Source: an uncultured Pontibacter sp.
GTDB taxonomy: Bacteria; Bacteroidota; Bacteroidia; Cytophagales; Hymenobacteraceae
Length of the DNA stretch: 64,000 nucleotides
Direction: 5' to 3'
NCBI RefSeq assembly: GCF_947495565.1
Contig: NZ_CANLZM010000003.1
Span: forward strand, 62,001 to 126,000
Numbering within the stretch: the first letter of the stretch is position 1; the number at the start of each line of letters is the position of its first letter. Shown here piece after piece: positions 1-8,751 of the stretch. The translations under genes were made by a program, and so were the position numbers. Below the pieces are notes generated by a model. The model was given only the letters and a program-made list of their open reading frames with translations. It had not been told where the DNA came from and ran no database searches.

Positions 1-1
1 A

Positions 2-247
2 ATAGAAGGCCTCACCATTGCCGGAGCTAAAATGCTGGAGCTGGACAACCGTGTGGGTTCGCTGGAGAAAGGCAAAGACGCTGATTTTATTGTGCTAAGC
101 GGGGAGCCTTTTAGCGTGCAGACAAAGATAGAGCAGACTTGGGTAGAAGGGCAGAAGCGTTTTGACCTGAGCAACCCTGAAGATAAAAAGTATGCCACCG
201 GTGGTTTCAGGGCTTATGACGGTATGCTTCATTACCACGCACATTAA
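2..247 (+). CDS. Amidohydrolase family protein, C-terminal part only
   Basis: The frame is open from the window edge, so the gene starts upstream. The visible 81 residues carry the typical end of an imidazolonepropionase-like amidohydrolase: a segment reading NRVGSLEKGKDADFIVL, where the polypeptide returns to the small beta-sandwich domain after the TIM barrel. The metal-binding residues lie outside the window. The next gene ends with nearly the same motif, so the two are probably paralogues in one transcription unit. The substrate cannot be told from this part. Confidence 0.85.
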   Translation: MEGLTIAGAKMLELDNRVGSLEKGKDADFIVLSGEPFSVQTKIEQTWVEGQKRFDLSNPEDKKYATGGFRAYDGMLHYHAH

Positions 248-347
248 GCCAGCTAAGAGTTGAGAGTGATGAGTTGAGAAGTTGGCAGGAGCCAAAATAT
301 ACTTTCAGCTCATACTTATACTTGCATTTACTTTCAGAGAAATCAAC

Positions 348-1562
348 ATGAAAAAAAATATACAACTGGCTGCGGCCATACTTGGCGGAGTAGCCCTACT
401 TAGTGTGCAGCAGGCTGTGGCGCAGATTGCCGTAAAAGGCGAAACCGTTTATACCATGGCGGGCACACCCATTAAAAACGGAGTGGTGCTGCTAAAAGAT
501 GGCAAAATAGAAGCCGTAGGAGCTAACCTGCAGGTGCCGCAGAACTATAAAGTATACACAGCCAAAGTGGTAACACCGGGGCTGGTGGATGCCCACACTT
601 CGGTGGGCCTTGCCGGGATCTACAACATCCCGGCAGACCAGCAGCAACTGGAGAAAACCGCGCCCATACAACCGGAGCTTCGCGCCATAGACTCTTATAA
701 CCCAAAAGAGGAGCTGATAGAGTGGGTGCGCAGCTATGGCGTTACCACCATTAACACCGGCCACGGCCCCGGCGCGCTCATCAGCGGGCAAACCATGACG
801 ATCAAGACCTCACCGGATGGATTTTCCTCGCTGATCGATACGACAAATATGATTGCTTTTACCCTGGGCAGCAGCGTAGGCGAAAACTACAACTCACCTA
901 AAACATCAGCCAAGGGGATGGCCATGCTGCGTACCGAGCTGCAGGCGGCGCAGGCTTACAACAAAAAGATGGGCAACTCGGATGCCAGCAAGCGCCCCGA
1001 CCGCAACCTGAAAATGGATTACCTCTCGGACCTGCTGAACCGCAAGCATAAAACGCTGATCACGGCCAACCAGTCGCAGGACATTATGGCGGCGCTGCGC
1101 CTGGCCAAGGAGTTTAACCTAGATCTGGTACTGGATGGGGGCGCTGAAGCTTACCTGCTGATAGATGAGTTGAAGGCTGCCAAGGTGCCGGTTATACTTC
1201 ACCCCACCATGGCGCGCTCTTTCGGCGATAGCAAGAACATGTCGTTTGAGACAGCCGGAATGCTGGCTAAGGCTGGCGTGCCGGTGGCAATCCAAAGCGG
1301 GTTTGAGCAGTACGTGCCGCGTGCCCGCGTTATACTTTTTGAGGCGAGCGTTGCCGTGGCCAACGGCATGAGCACTGATCAGGCGCTGGCCTCCATCACC
1401 TCCACACCGGCAAGTATACTTGGTTTAGAGGATCGTGTAGGTTCCCTGGAAAAAGGTAAGGATGCTGACCTGGTGCTGTTTGACGGCGACCCGTTTGAGT
1501 ATACTTCCCATGTATGTACGGTGATGATAAACGGTAAAGTGGTTAGCGAAGAATGTAAATAG
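348..1562 (+). CDS. Secreted amidohydrolase-family protein, possibly non-catalytic
   Basis: A 404-residue protein. I chose the ATG at 348 because it opens directly on a signal peptide (MKKNIQLAAAILGG, cleavage near AVAQ); the frame also extends upstream to 282. The N-terminal sandwich is followed by VVTPGLVDAHTSVG, where active members have an HxH metal pair; here the second histidine is replaced. The C-terminal motif VGSLEKGKDADLVLF is intact. It follows the preceding amidohydrolase closely. Bacteroidota often carry such exported pairs, and one partner may be structural. The fold is secure, but activity and substrate are unknown. Confidence 0.85.
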   Translation: MKKNIQLAAAILGGVALLSVQQAVAQIAVKGETVYTMAGTPIKNGVVLLKDGKIEAVGANLQVPQNYKVYTAKVVTPGLVDAHTSVGLAGIYNIPADQQQLEKTAPIQPELRAIDSYNPKEELIEWVRSYGVTTINTGHGPGALISGQTMTIKTSPDGFSSLIDTTNMIAFTLGSSVGENYNSPKTSAKGMAMLRTELQAAQAYNKKMGNSDASKRPDRNLKMDYLSDLLNRKHKTLITANQSQDIMAALRLAKEFNLDLVLDGGAEAYLLIDELKAAKVPVILHPTMARSFGDSKNMSFETAGMLAKAGVPVAIQSGFEQYVPRARVILFEASVAVANGMSTDQALASITSTPASILGLEDRVGSLEKGKDADLVLFDGDPFEYTSHVCTVMINGKVVSEECK

Positions 1563-1635
1563 AAAACTGCCGGTATTTTATACTTCCTTGGAGGTGTGAA
1601 ATACCGGCAAACTTTGGAGGAAAACCTTTTGTAGC

Positions 1636-1740
1636 TGCTGCAGGCACAACTTTTTGAGCTAATTAAAGTATAGTTCTGGGCAAGCCTACGAGCTTGCTCC
1701 ACCAACAATGGTGCCTGCCATGCTATAGAAAACACCGCGG
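1636..1740. repeat. REP-like hairpin region in a 287-bp intergenic gap
   Basis: The gap between the amidohydrolase and aldolase genes has no gene. It holds an 8-bp inverted repeat (GCAGGCAC at 1640, GTGCCTGC at 1711) around a smaller hairpin GCAAGC...GCTTGC (1680-1697). A similar small hairpin lies inside the stronger repeat at 24969-25096, suggesting a common REP-like family. The case rests on inspection only. Confidence 0.35.
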
Positions 1741-1849
1741 TAAAGCCTGAAAAGGCTTTGCCGCTTTGGTAGATTATACTAATCTGGATTTAGACAGTAT
1801 TTATACTTAGTTACTTCATTTTACCTTCTACCCAAAACTATCAAAACAA

Positions 1850-2908
1850 ATGAGCTACGATAACATCGTTTCGCTACTTGGTTCTGATGCTGAAAGCCTC
1901 CTGCAGCACAAAAGCCAGACTATCCCTAAAGAACAACTGCATGTACCCGGTCCTGATTTCGTGGACAGAATCTTTGCCCAGTCTAACCGTTCGCCGCAGG
2001 TGCTGCGCAGTCTGCAGCAGCTGTACAACCATGGCCGGCTGGCTGGCACAGGTTATCTTTCCATCTTGCCGGTTGACCAAGGCATTGAGCACACTGCCGG
2101 TGCCTCTTTCGCTCCAAACCCCATTTACTTCGACCCGGAGAACATCATTAAGCTGGCCATGGAAGGCGGCTGCAACGCAGTGGCTACAACCTTTGGTAAC
2201 CTGGCGATGATGTCCAGAAAGTATGCGCACAAAATCCCGTTTGTGGTAAAAATCAACCATAACGAACTGATGACCTACCCGAACAAGTATGACCAGATCA
2301 TGTTCGGCTCTGTGGATGAGGCCTGGAACCTGGGTGCTACTGCCGTTGGTGCTACCATCTATTTTGGATCTGAGGAGTCTTCGCGGCAGATAATTGAGGT
2401 GGCCGAGGCTTTTGAGAGGGCGCACCAGCTGGGCATGGCCACTATCCTGTGGTGCTACACCCGTAACAATGCGTTTAAGAAAGACGGCACCGACTATCAT
2501 GTGGCTGCCGACCTGACAGCGCAGGCCAACCACTTGGGCGTCACCATCCAGGCCGACATCATCAAGCAGAAACTGCCGGAGAACAACGGCGGTTTTAAAG
2601 CGATCGGCTTCGGTAAAACGCATGAGAAAATGTATTCTGAACTGACTACCGATAACCCAATCGACCTGACGCGTTATCAGGTGGCCAATTGCTACATGGG
2701 GCGTGCCGGCCTGATCAACTCTGGTGGCGAGTCAAAGGGCGAGTCAGACTTGGCGGATGCGGTGCGTACAGCCGTTATAAACAAGCGTGCGGGCGGCATG
2801 GGATTGATTTCCGGCCGTAAGGCTTTCCAGAAAGACATGAGCGCTGGCGTGGAGCTGCTGAACGCTATTCAGGACGTGTACCTGGCAAAAGATATTACAC
2901 TGGCGTAA
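1850..2908 (+). CDS. fbaB: Class I fructose-bisphosphate aldolase (DhnA/FbaB type)
   Basis: A 352-residue cytoplasmic enzyme of glycolysis and gluconeogenesis that interconverts fructose 1,6-bisphosphate and the two triose phosphates. It matches the archaeal-type class I family: [11 protein letters not shown] near residue 75, [10 protein letters not shown] with a lysine near 140, and [16 protein letters not shown] near the C-terminus, a phosphate-binding loop. In this family a lysine forms the Schiff base with substrate, so no metal is needed. It is transcribed alone and followed by a strong terminator hairpin. The assignment is secure; activity on other sugar phosphates cannot be excluded. 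Confidence 0.93.
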   Translation: MSYDNIVSLLGSDAESLLQHKSQTIPKEQLHVPGPDFVDRIFAQSNRSPQVLRSLQQLYNHGRLAGTGYLSILPVDQGIEHTAGASFAPNPIYFDPENIIKLAMEGGCNAVATTFGNLAMMSRKYAHKIPFVVKINHNELMTYPNKYDQIMFGSVDEAWNLGATAVGATIYFGSEESSRQIIEVAEAFERAHQLGMATILWCYTRNNAFKKDGTDYHVAADLTAQANHLGVTIQADIIKQKLPENNGGFKAIGFGKTHEKMYSELTTDNPIDLTRYQVANCYMGRAGLINSGGESKGESDLADAVRTAVINKRAGGMGLISGRKAFQKDMSAGVELLNAIQDVYLAKDITLA

Positions 2909-2942
2909 TTTGTAGCAGAACTGCTGATTATTACATATTTTT

Positions 2943-2992
2943 GTGGCCTGCCTTCGCAAAACCCCCTGGGTAGCTGAGGCAGGCCACTTTTT
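2943..2992 (+). terminator. Intrinsic terminator after the aldolase gene
   Basis: A perfect 10-bp inverted repeat (GTGGCCTGCC at 2943, GGCAGGCCAC at 2978) is followed directly by TTTTT. It starts 35 bases after the aldolase stop codon. Confidence 0.85.
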
Positions 2993-3055
2993 GATTTTAT
3001 ACTTTGCTGTAAAGTATAGCCATAACTTTAAAGTGCGGAAGCACGCTGTATAACT

Positions 3056-3955
3056 ATGATGCCTTGGTTTAAAAGAGCAGATAAAGGAATCCAGACGCCA
3101 ACAGAGCAAAAGAAGGAAACTCCTGACGGATTGTGGTATAAGTGCCCTAACTGCAAAACGGTGACAAGTATGGCCGAGCACCGCAAAAACATGAACACTT
3201 GCGTGCAGTGCAGCCACCACGACCGTATTGGTTCAAAAGAGTACTTTGCCATTTTGTTTGATGACAACGAGTTCACGGAGCTGGACGAGAACCTGACTTC
3301 AGGCGACCCGCTAAACTTTGTAGACTCAAAGCCATACCCGCAACGTATTGCCTCTACGCAAAAGGCCACCGGCCTGAAAGATGCTGTGCGTACTGCTTAC
3401 GGTAAGATAAATGGGCAGAACCTGACCATCGCCTGTATGGACTTTGCCTTTATCGGCGGCTCCATGGGCTCGGTGGTGGGCGAGAAGATTGCCCGCGCCA
3501 TAGACCAAGCCCGTAAAACCCGTACGCCTTTCCTGATGATCTCTAAATCAGGTGGTGCGCGTATGATGGAAGCTGGCTTCTCGCTGATGCAGATGGCCAA
3601 AACCTCGGCCAAACTAGCGCTGCTGAGCGAAGAGAAACTACCGTACATTTCCTTGCTTACCGACCCAACCACAGGTGGCGTAACTGCCTCTTATGCCATG
3701 CTAGGTGATTTTAACATAGCAGAGCCGGGTGCCCTGATCGGTTTTGCAGGTCCGCGCGTTATCAAGGAAACAATTGGTAAAGACTTGCCGAAAGGCTTTC
3801 AGAGCGCGGAGTTTGTATTGGAGCACGGCTTCCTGGACTTCATCATCGACCGTAAACAACTTAAGAGCCGCCTAAGCGAACTGCTGAGCATGGTGTTGCT
3901 GCCAGAGGACGTAACAAATGCGCCAAAAGCAAAAAAAGTAGCAAAGGCATCTTAG
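3056..3955 (+). CDS. accD: Acetyl-CoA carboxylase carboxyltransferase subunit beta
   Basis: A 299-residue subunit that, with AccA, transfers the carboxyl group from biotin to acetyl-CoA to form malonyl-CoA, the first step of fatty acid synthesis. The N-terminal zinc ribbon is complete: CPNC near residue 31 and CVQC near residue 50. The crotonase-like carboxyltransferase domain follows, with [11 protein letters not shown] and [10 protein letters not shown] as oxyanion and CoA-binding segments. Length is normal for the family. The gene stands alone, ending in a terminator. No doubt about identity. Confidence 0.97.
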   Translation: MMPWFKRADKGIQTPTEQKKETPDGLWYKCPNCKTVTSMAEHRKNMNTCVQCSHHDRIGSKEYFAILFDDNEFTELDENLTSGDPLNFVDSKPYPQRIASTQKATGLKDAVRTAYGKINGQNLTIACMDFAFIGGSMGSVVGEKIARAIDQARKTRTPFLMISKSGGARMMEAGFSLMQMAKTSAKLALLSEEKLPYISLLTDPTTGGVTASYAMLGDFNIAEPGALIGFAGPRVIKETIGKDLPKGFQSAEFVLEHGFLDFIIDRKQLKSRLSELLSMVLLPEDVTNAPKAKKVAKAS

Positions 3956-3978
3956 TTATAGTATAAGCTAAATCATTA

Positions 3979-4013
3979 AAAACCCTGCTAGTGTTGCGCT
4001 GGCAGGGTTTTTT
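3979..4013 (+). terminator. Intrinsic terminator after accD
   Basis: A 9-bp stem, AAACCCTGC at 3979 pairing with GCAGGGTTT at 4002, runs into a T tract. It lies 24 bases after the accD stop. Confidence 0.85.
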
Positions 4014-4085
4014 CGTGCTCAGCGCAAAGTATAGTCTGTTTAAATATATTTTTAATTAAATATTTATGGCCGCCGAAGTACGATT

Positions 4086-4101
4086 TGGCACAGGACTTGC
4101 G
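4086..4101 (+). promoter_or_regulatory. Sigma-54 (RpoN) type -24/-12 promoter
   Basis: TGGCAC at 4086-4091, five bases, then TTGC at 4097-4100. This matches the sigma-54 consensus TGGCACRNNNNTTGC exactly, including the purine after the -24 box; only the final W position is G. Transcription would start near 4112, about 75 bases before the OmpA lipoprotein start codon at 4187. A sigma-54 promoter requires an AAA+ activator; none is in the window. Confidence 0.6.
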
Positions 4102-4186
4102 TTTGCATGTGAAAGAACTTTAAGCGCTGCTTCGGTAAACTTAAATCAAAAGAACAACAACAAACATTTACCAAACTCTGATTAGC

Positions 4187-4933
4187 ATGAAATTTTTAAA
4201 ACTATCTCTGAGCTCGATGCTGGCTGTTACCATGCTGTTTACATCCTGCAAAAGCACTGCACCAGTTGCTGGCTCTGATAACACTGAAACTACTACTGCC
4301 CAAACTAAACCTGCGGAAGATAAAAAAGGCATGACCAAAACCACTAAAGGTGGCCTGATTGGAGCCGGTGGTGGAGCCGTAATCGGTGGTTTGATAGGAA
4401 ACAGATTGGGTAACACGGCCGCTGGGGCCATAGTGGGTGCCGCTGTGGGTGGTGCAACAGGCGCTGTTATCGGTCGCCGTATGGATAAGCAGGCTGAGGA
4501 ACTGGAGAAATCTATGGAGAACGCCAATGTGGAGCGTGTAGGCGAAGCCATCCGTGTAAACTTTGACTCAGGTATACTTTTCGCGGTTAACTCTGCTGAG
4601 CTAAGTGCATCTGCCAAACAGGATATCCAAAAGCTTGCTAAAACGCTGCAGGAATACCAGGGCACTGACGTGATTATTGAAGGCCACACCGACAACACAG
4701 GCTCTTATGAGCTGAACCAGAAGCTGTCTGAGCGCCGTGCCGAGTCTGTGGCCGCCTATGCCCGCAGCCTGGGTGTAGATGGAAGCCGCCTGCAGGCTAA
4801 AGGCTACAGCTACGACCAACCGATTGCCGACAATACTACCGTGGAGGGACGTAAGCAGAACCGCCGCGTGGAAATCATTATTGTGGCGAATGAGGAGCTG
4901 AAAAATGCCGCCGAAAAAGGTGATGTGAAGTAA
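4187..4933 (+). CDS. OmpA-family lipoprotein with glycine zipper
   Basis: A 248-residue outer-membrane lipoprotein. It has a lipobox LFTSC with the lipidated cysteine at residue 21, a linker, then a glycine-rich hydrophobic stretch (about 55-105, repeated GGxxxG steps) of the glycine-zipper type, and a C-terminal OmpA domain (about 120-240) with the peptidoglycan-binding signature EGHTDNTGSYELNQKLSERR. It should tether the outer membrane to the cell wall. A close paralogue follows at 5229, so this is a recent tandem duplication. Upstream is a likely sigma-54 promoter, suggesting conditional expression. Confidence 0.92.
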   Translation: MKFLKLSLSSMLAVTMLFTSCKSTAPVAGSDNTETTTAQTKPAEDKKGMTKTTKGGLIGAGGGAVIGGLIGNRLGNTAAGAIVGAAVGGATGAVIGRRMDKQAEELEKSMENANVERVGEAIRVNFDSGILFAVNSAELSASAKQDIQKLAKTLQEYQGTDVIIEGHTDNTGSYELNQKLSERRAESVAAYARSLGVDGSRLQAKGYSYDQPIADNTTVEGRKQNRRVEIIIVANEELKNAAEKGDVK

Positions 4934-4960
4934 GCAGCCGCTATCAAAATACATTTACAG

Positions 4961-4998
4961 TAGCCTGCCTTCTTAAAGAGGCAGGCTATTGTTTTTTT
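4961..4998 (+). terminator. Intrinsic terminator after the first OmpA lipoprotein
   Basis: TAGCCTGCCT at 4961 pairs with the AGGCAGGCTA ending at 4988, followed by TTGTTTTTTT. It separates the two paralogous OmpA genes into independent transcription units. Confidence 0.85.
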
Positions 4999-5228
4999 AG
5001 GGTGTAGAGACTTACAAAGGCCTTATCAAAACTCCCTTCAAAGAAAGACGTTATAAAATTTATATCTGGCACTATTGGCTTTTAACTGCAAACTGTAAAA
5101 GTATATAAAGCTTTAGGTGACATCAAAGTGAAAAATAATTAGCAAAATATTATATAACATTTTAAGTATATAGCCAGTAAAAGGGTCAGGATCTTCGGAT
5201 ACCTAAACAGAAGTTAACAAAAAGAACT

Positions 5229-5909
5229 ATGAAAAATTTTAGAATTAACCTTTCCATATTTGCGATTATAGCAGTTTTATTTTCATCGTGCGCCTCGGGC
5301 GGCGGTGGCATGAGCAGAACTGCAAAAGGTGGTGTAATTGGAGCCGGTTCTGGTGCCGTAGTGGGTGGTGTAGTAGGTAGAGTGGCTGGCAACACGGCTG
5401 CCGGAGCTATTATTGGTGCCGCAGTAGGTGGCTCGGCAGGTGCTCTGATCGGCAGAAGAATGGACAAGCAGGCCGAGGAACTGCAGCGCGACCTTGAGGG
5501 TGCAAGCGTAGAGCGTGTAGGCGAAGGTATCAAAATCACTTTCGACTCAGGTATTTTATATGCTGTAAACTCAGCAGAACTTCAGTCTAACGCCAAGACT
5601 GAGATTTCTCAGCTGGCTCAAACACTGAAGAAGTACCCGGATACTAACATCTTGATAGAAGGCCATACCGACAACACTGGTAACAGAAGTATAAACCAGC
5701 CTCTTTCTGAGCGCCGTGCGCAGTCTGTAGCCGATTATCTAGCTATGAATGGTGTTGACCGCAGCCGTATGAACACAACGGGATATGCCGATGATCAACC
5801 GGTAGCGGATAACTCTACTGCCGCTGGCCGTCAGCAGAACCGCCGCGTAGAGATTGCCATCTACGCCAACGAAAAAATGAAGAAAGCCGCTGAGCGCGGA
5901 GATCTATAG
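5229..5909 (+). CDS. OmpA-family lipoprotein, paralogue of the preceding gene
   Basis: A 226-residue lipoprotein with lipobox LFSSC (cysteine at residue 21), a shorter linker than its neighbour, the same glycine-zipper segment (about 35-85, GAVVGGVVG and similar) and the same OmpA domain (EGHTDNTGNRSINQPLSERR near residue 142). The two share the segment GRRMDKQAEEL after the zipper. It has its own terminator. A TGGCAC sequence at 5067 resembles a -24 element but lacks a -12 partner, so the two copies are probably regulated differently. Confidence 0.92.
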   Translation: MKNFRINLSIFAIIAVLFSSCASGGGGMSRTAKGGVIGAGSGAVVGGVVGRVAGNTAAGAIIGAAVGGSAGALIGRRMDKQAEELQRDLEGASVERVGEGIKITFDSGILYAVNSAELQSNAKTEISQLAQTLKKYPDTNILIEGHTDNTGNRSINQPLSERRAQSVADYLAMNGVDRSRMNTTGYADDQPVADNSTAAGRQQNRRVEIAIYANEKMKKAAERGDL

Positions 5910-5954
5910 ATAAGATTAAGTAGTAGTAGATTGATTGGATAATTGGTGATTTTA

Positions 5955-5985
5955 CCAGCCGCACGGGGGTGCGGCTGGTTTTTTT
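5955..5985 (+). terminator. Intrinsic terminator after the second OmpA lipoprotein
   Basis: A perfect 10-bp stem, CCAGCCGCAC at 5955 with GTGCGGCTGG at 5969, followed by seven T residues. The following stretch to 6230 contains no gene I can support. Confidence 0.88.
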
Positions 5986-6230
5986 ATGTCCGTATGCTGT
6001 GGCTGCAGGTGTAGCCCTTGTGTTGCTATTCAGGCTCGCCCCGCTGCCACACATGCTTTAGTATGAGCGCAATCTACGGCTAATTAGTAATCAATCTGAA
6101 CCATACTTGCGCCTTTGTAAACGAGCTACCATTTACAGTTGCTGCTGTGCTAAAACTAGCTGTAACTCTAGGAAATCAATCAGTAGCTTGCGGCAGATGA
6201 GGAGGTTGCAACGCCGCAGGAGTGTTATGT

Positions 6231-6884
6231 TTATACTTGCCTGTTAGTAGCTTTCTTCCTTGTCAGTAAAAACGTTACTGTCATCGCTACCACACTGCCG
6301 GACAGGGCCATGGCTACATCTTTTTGAGCATCCCAGATATCGCCCTGCATCCCCAGGAAAACCATACCTTGCTCACCGCCACCGTATACCCAGTCGGCCA
6401 CCATCCACTCTATCAACTCATACACCATACTGGAGGAAAGTATAAGCTCAACTGGGAGCAGGTATGCCAAAAGGCGCTTTACTTTAAAGCCGTAAGCCAG
6501 CACTTCATGTATGGGGTAAGCCAGCAGCAGGCCGTAGCCCAGGTGCACCAGCCGGTCGTAGTGGTTACGGCTAAAACTGAACTCCCCCTGCAGCCACTCC
6601 CCAAATGGGTTCTCGGCATATTGATACTGGCTACCATACACGTGCAGCAGCAGGAACAGGAAAATGAGTGTGTAACTGGTGTCGGAGAAACGGAATATGT
6701 TGTAAAATGCAATCAGAAAGATGATCAGCGAGAGCGTAAGCGTGTTCTCAAGCAGCCAGTTTTCCAGGTCTGGCGTAGTGAAGGCGGTATATACCCAGAA
6801 AGCAGCAAACAGCACGCTAAAGGCAATGTGCAAAGGCTGTTGCCAGAATCGGAGTCTGGGTGTTGGTGTGGCAGGCATAAACAA
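6231..6884 (-). CDS. DUF2238 / YjdF-like integral membrane protein
   Basis: A 217-residue inner-membrane protein with about six hydrophobic segments (for example FSVLFAAFWVYTAF near residue 22 and LSLIIFLIAFYNIF near 52). It matches the YjdF/DUF2238 family by the conserved RNHYDRLVHLGYGLL and SSMVYELIEWMV segments and the late GDIWDAQKDVAMALSG motif, whose acidic and histidine residues are the family hallmark. No biochemical role is established for the family. It lies upstream of nothing obvious and reads toward the OmpA genes. Confidence 0.85.
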   Translation of the reverse strand: MFMPATPTPRLRFWQQPLHIAFSVLFAAFWVYTAFTTPDLENWLLENTLTLSLIIFLIAFYNIFRFSDTSYTLIFLFLLLHVYGSQYQYAENPFGEWLQGEFSFSRNHYDRLVHLGYGLLLAYPIHEVLAYGFKVKRLLAYLLPVELILSSSMVYELIEWMVADWVYGGGEQGMVFLGMQGDIWDAQKDVAMALSGSVVAMTVTFLLTRKKATNRQV

Positions 6885-6986
6885 AAGCTATATAGTCAGA
6901 ACCATAAGTGGCTCTGTTCTGCCATTAAACTCTATAACTTATACTTTGTTTCGGAGCAGCTGGCTGGCTTTTGGGTGTTAGGTAAA

Positions 6987-7679
6987 TCAGGCCATCATCT
7001 CCTGCTGAAAAAACACTAACCGAACAGGGTTGTCCTGAGGGCTCTGCGTCGGGTCGCAATGGTAGCCGAACATGTCTAGGCCGTTTAGGTAGGGCAGAAG
7101 CTTCTTGTAATAAGTATGGCCTGTATTCTCAGGGTTGAAGGTAATATCGTGGAAAACGGAGGTACGCTTCTCAGGCATACGCTGGAGTCGGTCGAAAAGC
7201 ACTTCTGGTTTTGCCAGATCACCGGAATAAACGATGCGCTCCTCATCCTCCTCAAAAATGTAGGCATAAGTCTGCATGCCCTCGGAGTGCTTACTATAAG
7301 TATCTATGCAGGAGATGCCCTCAAAATTCTCCAGTGGCACAAAATCGGCGTACTTCTCAGGGTCTTTTACCTGTATTTCTAAAAAGAGGCACAGCTGCTG
7401 TTTAAACTGCTCTGATGGGTAAAGTATAACTGGCTTAGGGGCTTTCTCTACAATGCTTTTATAAAGCAGCAAGTTAGCGAGGCTGCCGCAGTGGTCGTTG
7501 TGCAGGTGAGTAAGTATGATATGGTCTACTTTCTGAACCAGGCTTTTCTGCACCAGTGTCGGGAAAACAGTAAAGCCGCAGTCTATGAGTAGGTGTATGC
7601 CTCTGAACTTGAGCAAAGCCGAAGAGTTAAGATAATCTGTGTCGAAGGCACCGCCTGTTCCTAAAAACTTGATTTCCAT
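6987..7679 (-). CDS. MBL-fold metallo-hydrolase (RNase Z-like)
   Basis: A 230-residue cytoplasmic metallo-beta-lactamase-fold protein. The zinc motif HLHNDHCG is at about residue 58, a further acidic ligand sits in VYSGDLAKPEV near 152, and FHDITFNP and HCDPT near the C-terminus supply late ligands. The start MEIKFLGTGGAFDT is typical of the RNase Z/ElaC branch and related phosphodiesterases. It is shorter than a true RNase Z (about 300 residues) and lacks an obvious tRNA exosite, so a general phosphodiesterase role is more likely. Substrate unknown. Confidence 0.85.
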   Translation of the reverse strand: MEIKFLGTGGAFDTDYLNSSALLKFRGIHLLIDCGFTVFPTLVQKSLVQKVDHIILTHLHNDHCGSLANLLLYKSIVEKAPKPVILYPSEQFKQQLCLFLEIQVKDPEKYADFVPLENFEGISCIDTYSKHSEGMQTYAYIFEEDEERIVYSGDLAKPEVLFDRLQRMPEKRTSVFHDITFNPENTGHTYYKKLLPYLNGLDMFGYHCDPTQSPQDNPVRLVFFQQEMMA

Positions 7680-7882
7680 AATACGAGCATGCTAGAAGCG
7701 TGTATAAGAGACAACCCACAAGTATAGCGTTTAGCAACAAAAATGGTTGTAATCAGCACTAAACCCAATGGCCATGAGCTATACAAGATACTACAGTACA
7801 ACGGGTTTTGTACCATGCCTATCAAAATTTTGTAACTTAACTGAACTGCTCCTATTCCGTAAAAGGTATCCTGAAAATACAC

Positions 7883-8596
7883 TTGCCCATGGACGCACAT
7901 GAACTGCCTGCAGAAGAGAAAGCCCAGTTGACCCACGAGCTGCTGAACCAAGAATACAGGCACCGTAAACTGGAACCACGCCGTAGCCACATGCATGAGC
8001 TTATATCCACTATGCTTTCGCACCGCACCAACCACAAAGACGAAGCAAAAGCTTATAACACTATGCTGGAGCGCTTCGGTGATTGGGAGGGTGTGATGAG
8101 TGCACCTCTTGAAGACTTGGCCGAAGCAATTGCCACCACGCGTTATCCTGAGCAAAAAGCACCACAAATACAGCAAACGCTGCATATTATTAAAGAAGAT
8201 CGTGGTGAGCTCAACATAGATTTTTTGGAAGATATGCCAGTGGAGGAGGCAATGGCCTGGCTAACCAAGCTGCCGGGAGTGGGCCCTAAAACAGCTACCC
8301 TGCTGCTGCTCTTCAATTTTAAAAAACCAGTGATGCCCGTAGATACGCATGTATTCAGAATCAGCCAGCGGGTGGGGCTTATCGGGGCTAAGGTAACGGC
8401 CAATAAGGCGCATAGCCTGCTGCTGCATATACTGCCGCCGGAGCCGGAGGAGCTTTACAACTTCCACATACACATGCTGCGCCACGGCCAGCGCATCTGC
8501 ACCTTTTATAGCCCAAAATGCGAGCAGTGCGTGCTTAGCGGCATCTGTAACTATTACCAGGATGTACGGGCAAAAGGCATAGACAAGGCTGCGTAA
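7883..8596 (+). CDS. Endonuclease III-like DNA glycosylase with 4Fe-4S cluster
   Basis: A 237-residue base-excision repair protein of the HhH-GPD family. The helix-hairpin-helix motif LPGVGPKTA (about residue 132) keeps the catalytic lysine, and the downstream VDTHVFR keeps the catalytic aspartate. The C-terminal iron-sulphur loop has the right spacing, C-x6-C-x2-C-x5-C (CTFYSPKCEQC...C). The sequence departs enough from canonical Nth that it may be a second, diverged copy with a different damage preference. Two ATG codons (7883 and 7889) are possible starts. Confidence 0.9.
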   Translation: MPMDAHELPAEEKAQLTHELLNQEYRHRKLEPRRSHMHELISTMLSHRTNHKDEAKAYNTMLERFGDWEGVMSAPLEDLAEAIATTRYPEQKAPQIQQTLHIIKEDRGELNIDFLEDMPVEEAMAWLTKLPGVGPKTATLLLLFNFKKPVMPVDTHVFRISQRVGLIGAKVTANKAHSLLLHILPPEPEELYNFHIHMLRHGQRICTFYSPKCEQCVLSGICNYYQDVRAKGIDKAA

Positions 8597-8751
8597 CCGG
8601 CACTTTTCGGTTTACCCGCTACTGCAATATCAACCTTGCAAACTGGTCGGTTCGGCCCCGAATACAAGTTAACAACCTCATTTATAGTATAAAAACTAAC
8701 CTTAGCCAGGTAAGGCAGTACTTAATAGCAAGGTTTTTAAAATTACATACT

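Noticed and set aside
1661-1740. An attC-like site in the gap after the amidohydrolase gene
   Set aside because: The hairpins there lack the CTAAC and GTTAG end boxes and no cassette-like gene is nearby; it is listed as a weak REP-like repeat.
5067-5085. A second sigma-54 promoter before the second OmpA paralogue
   Set aside because: TGGCAC is present but there is no TTGC at the required distance.
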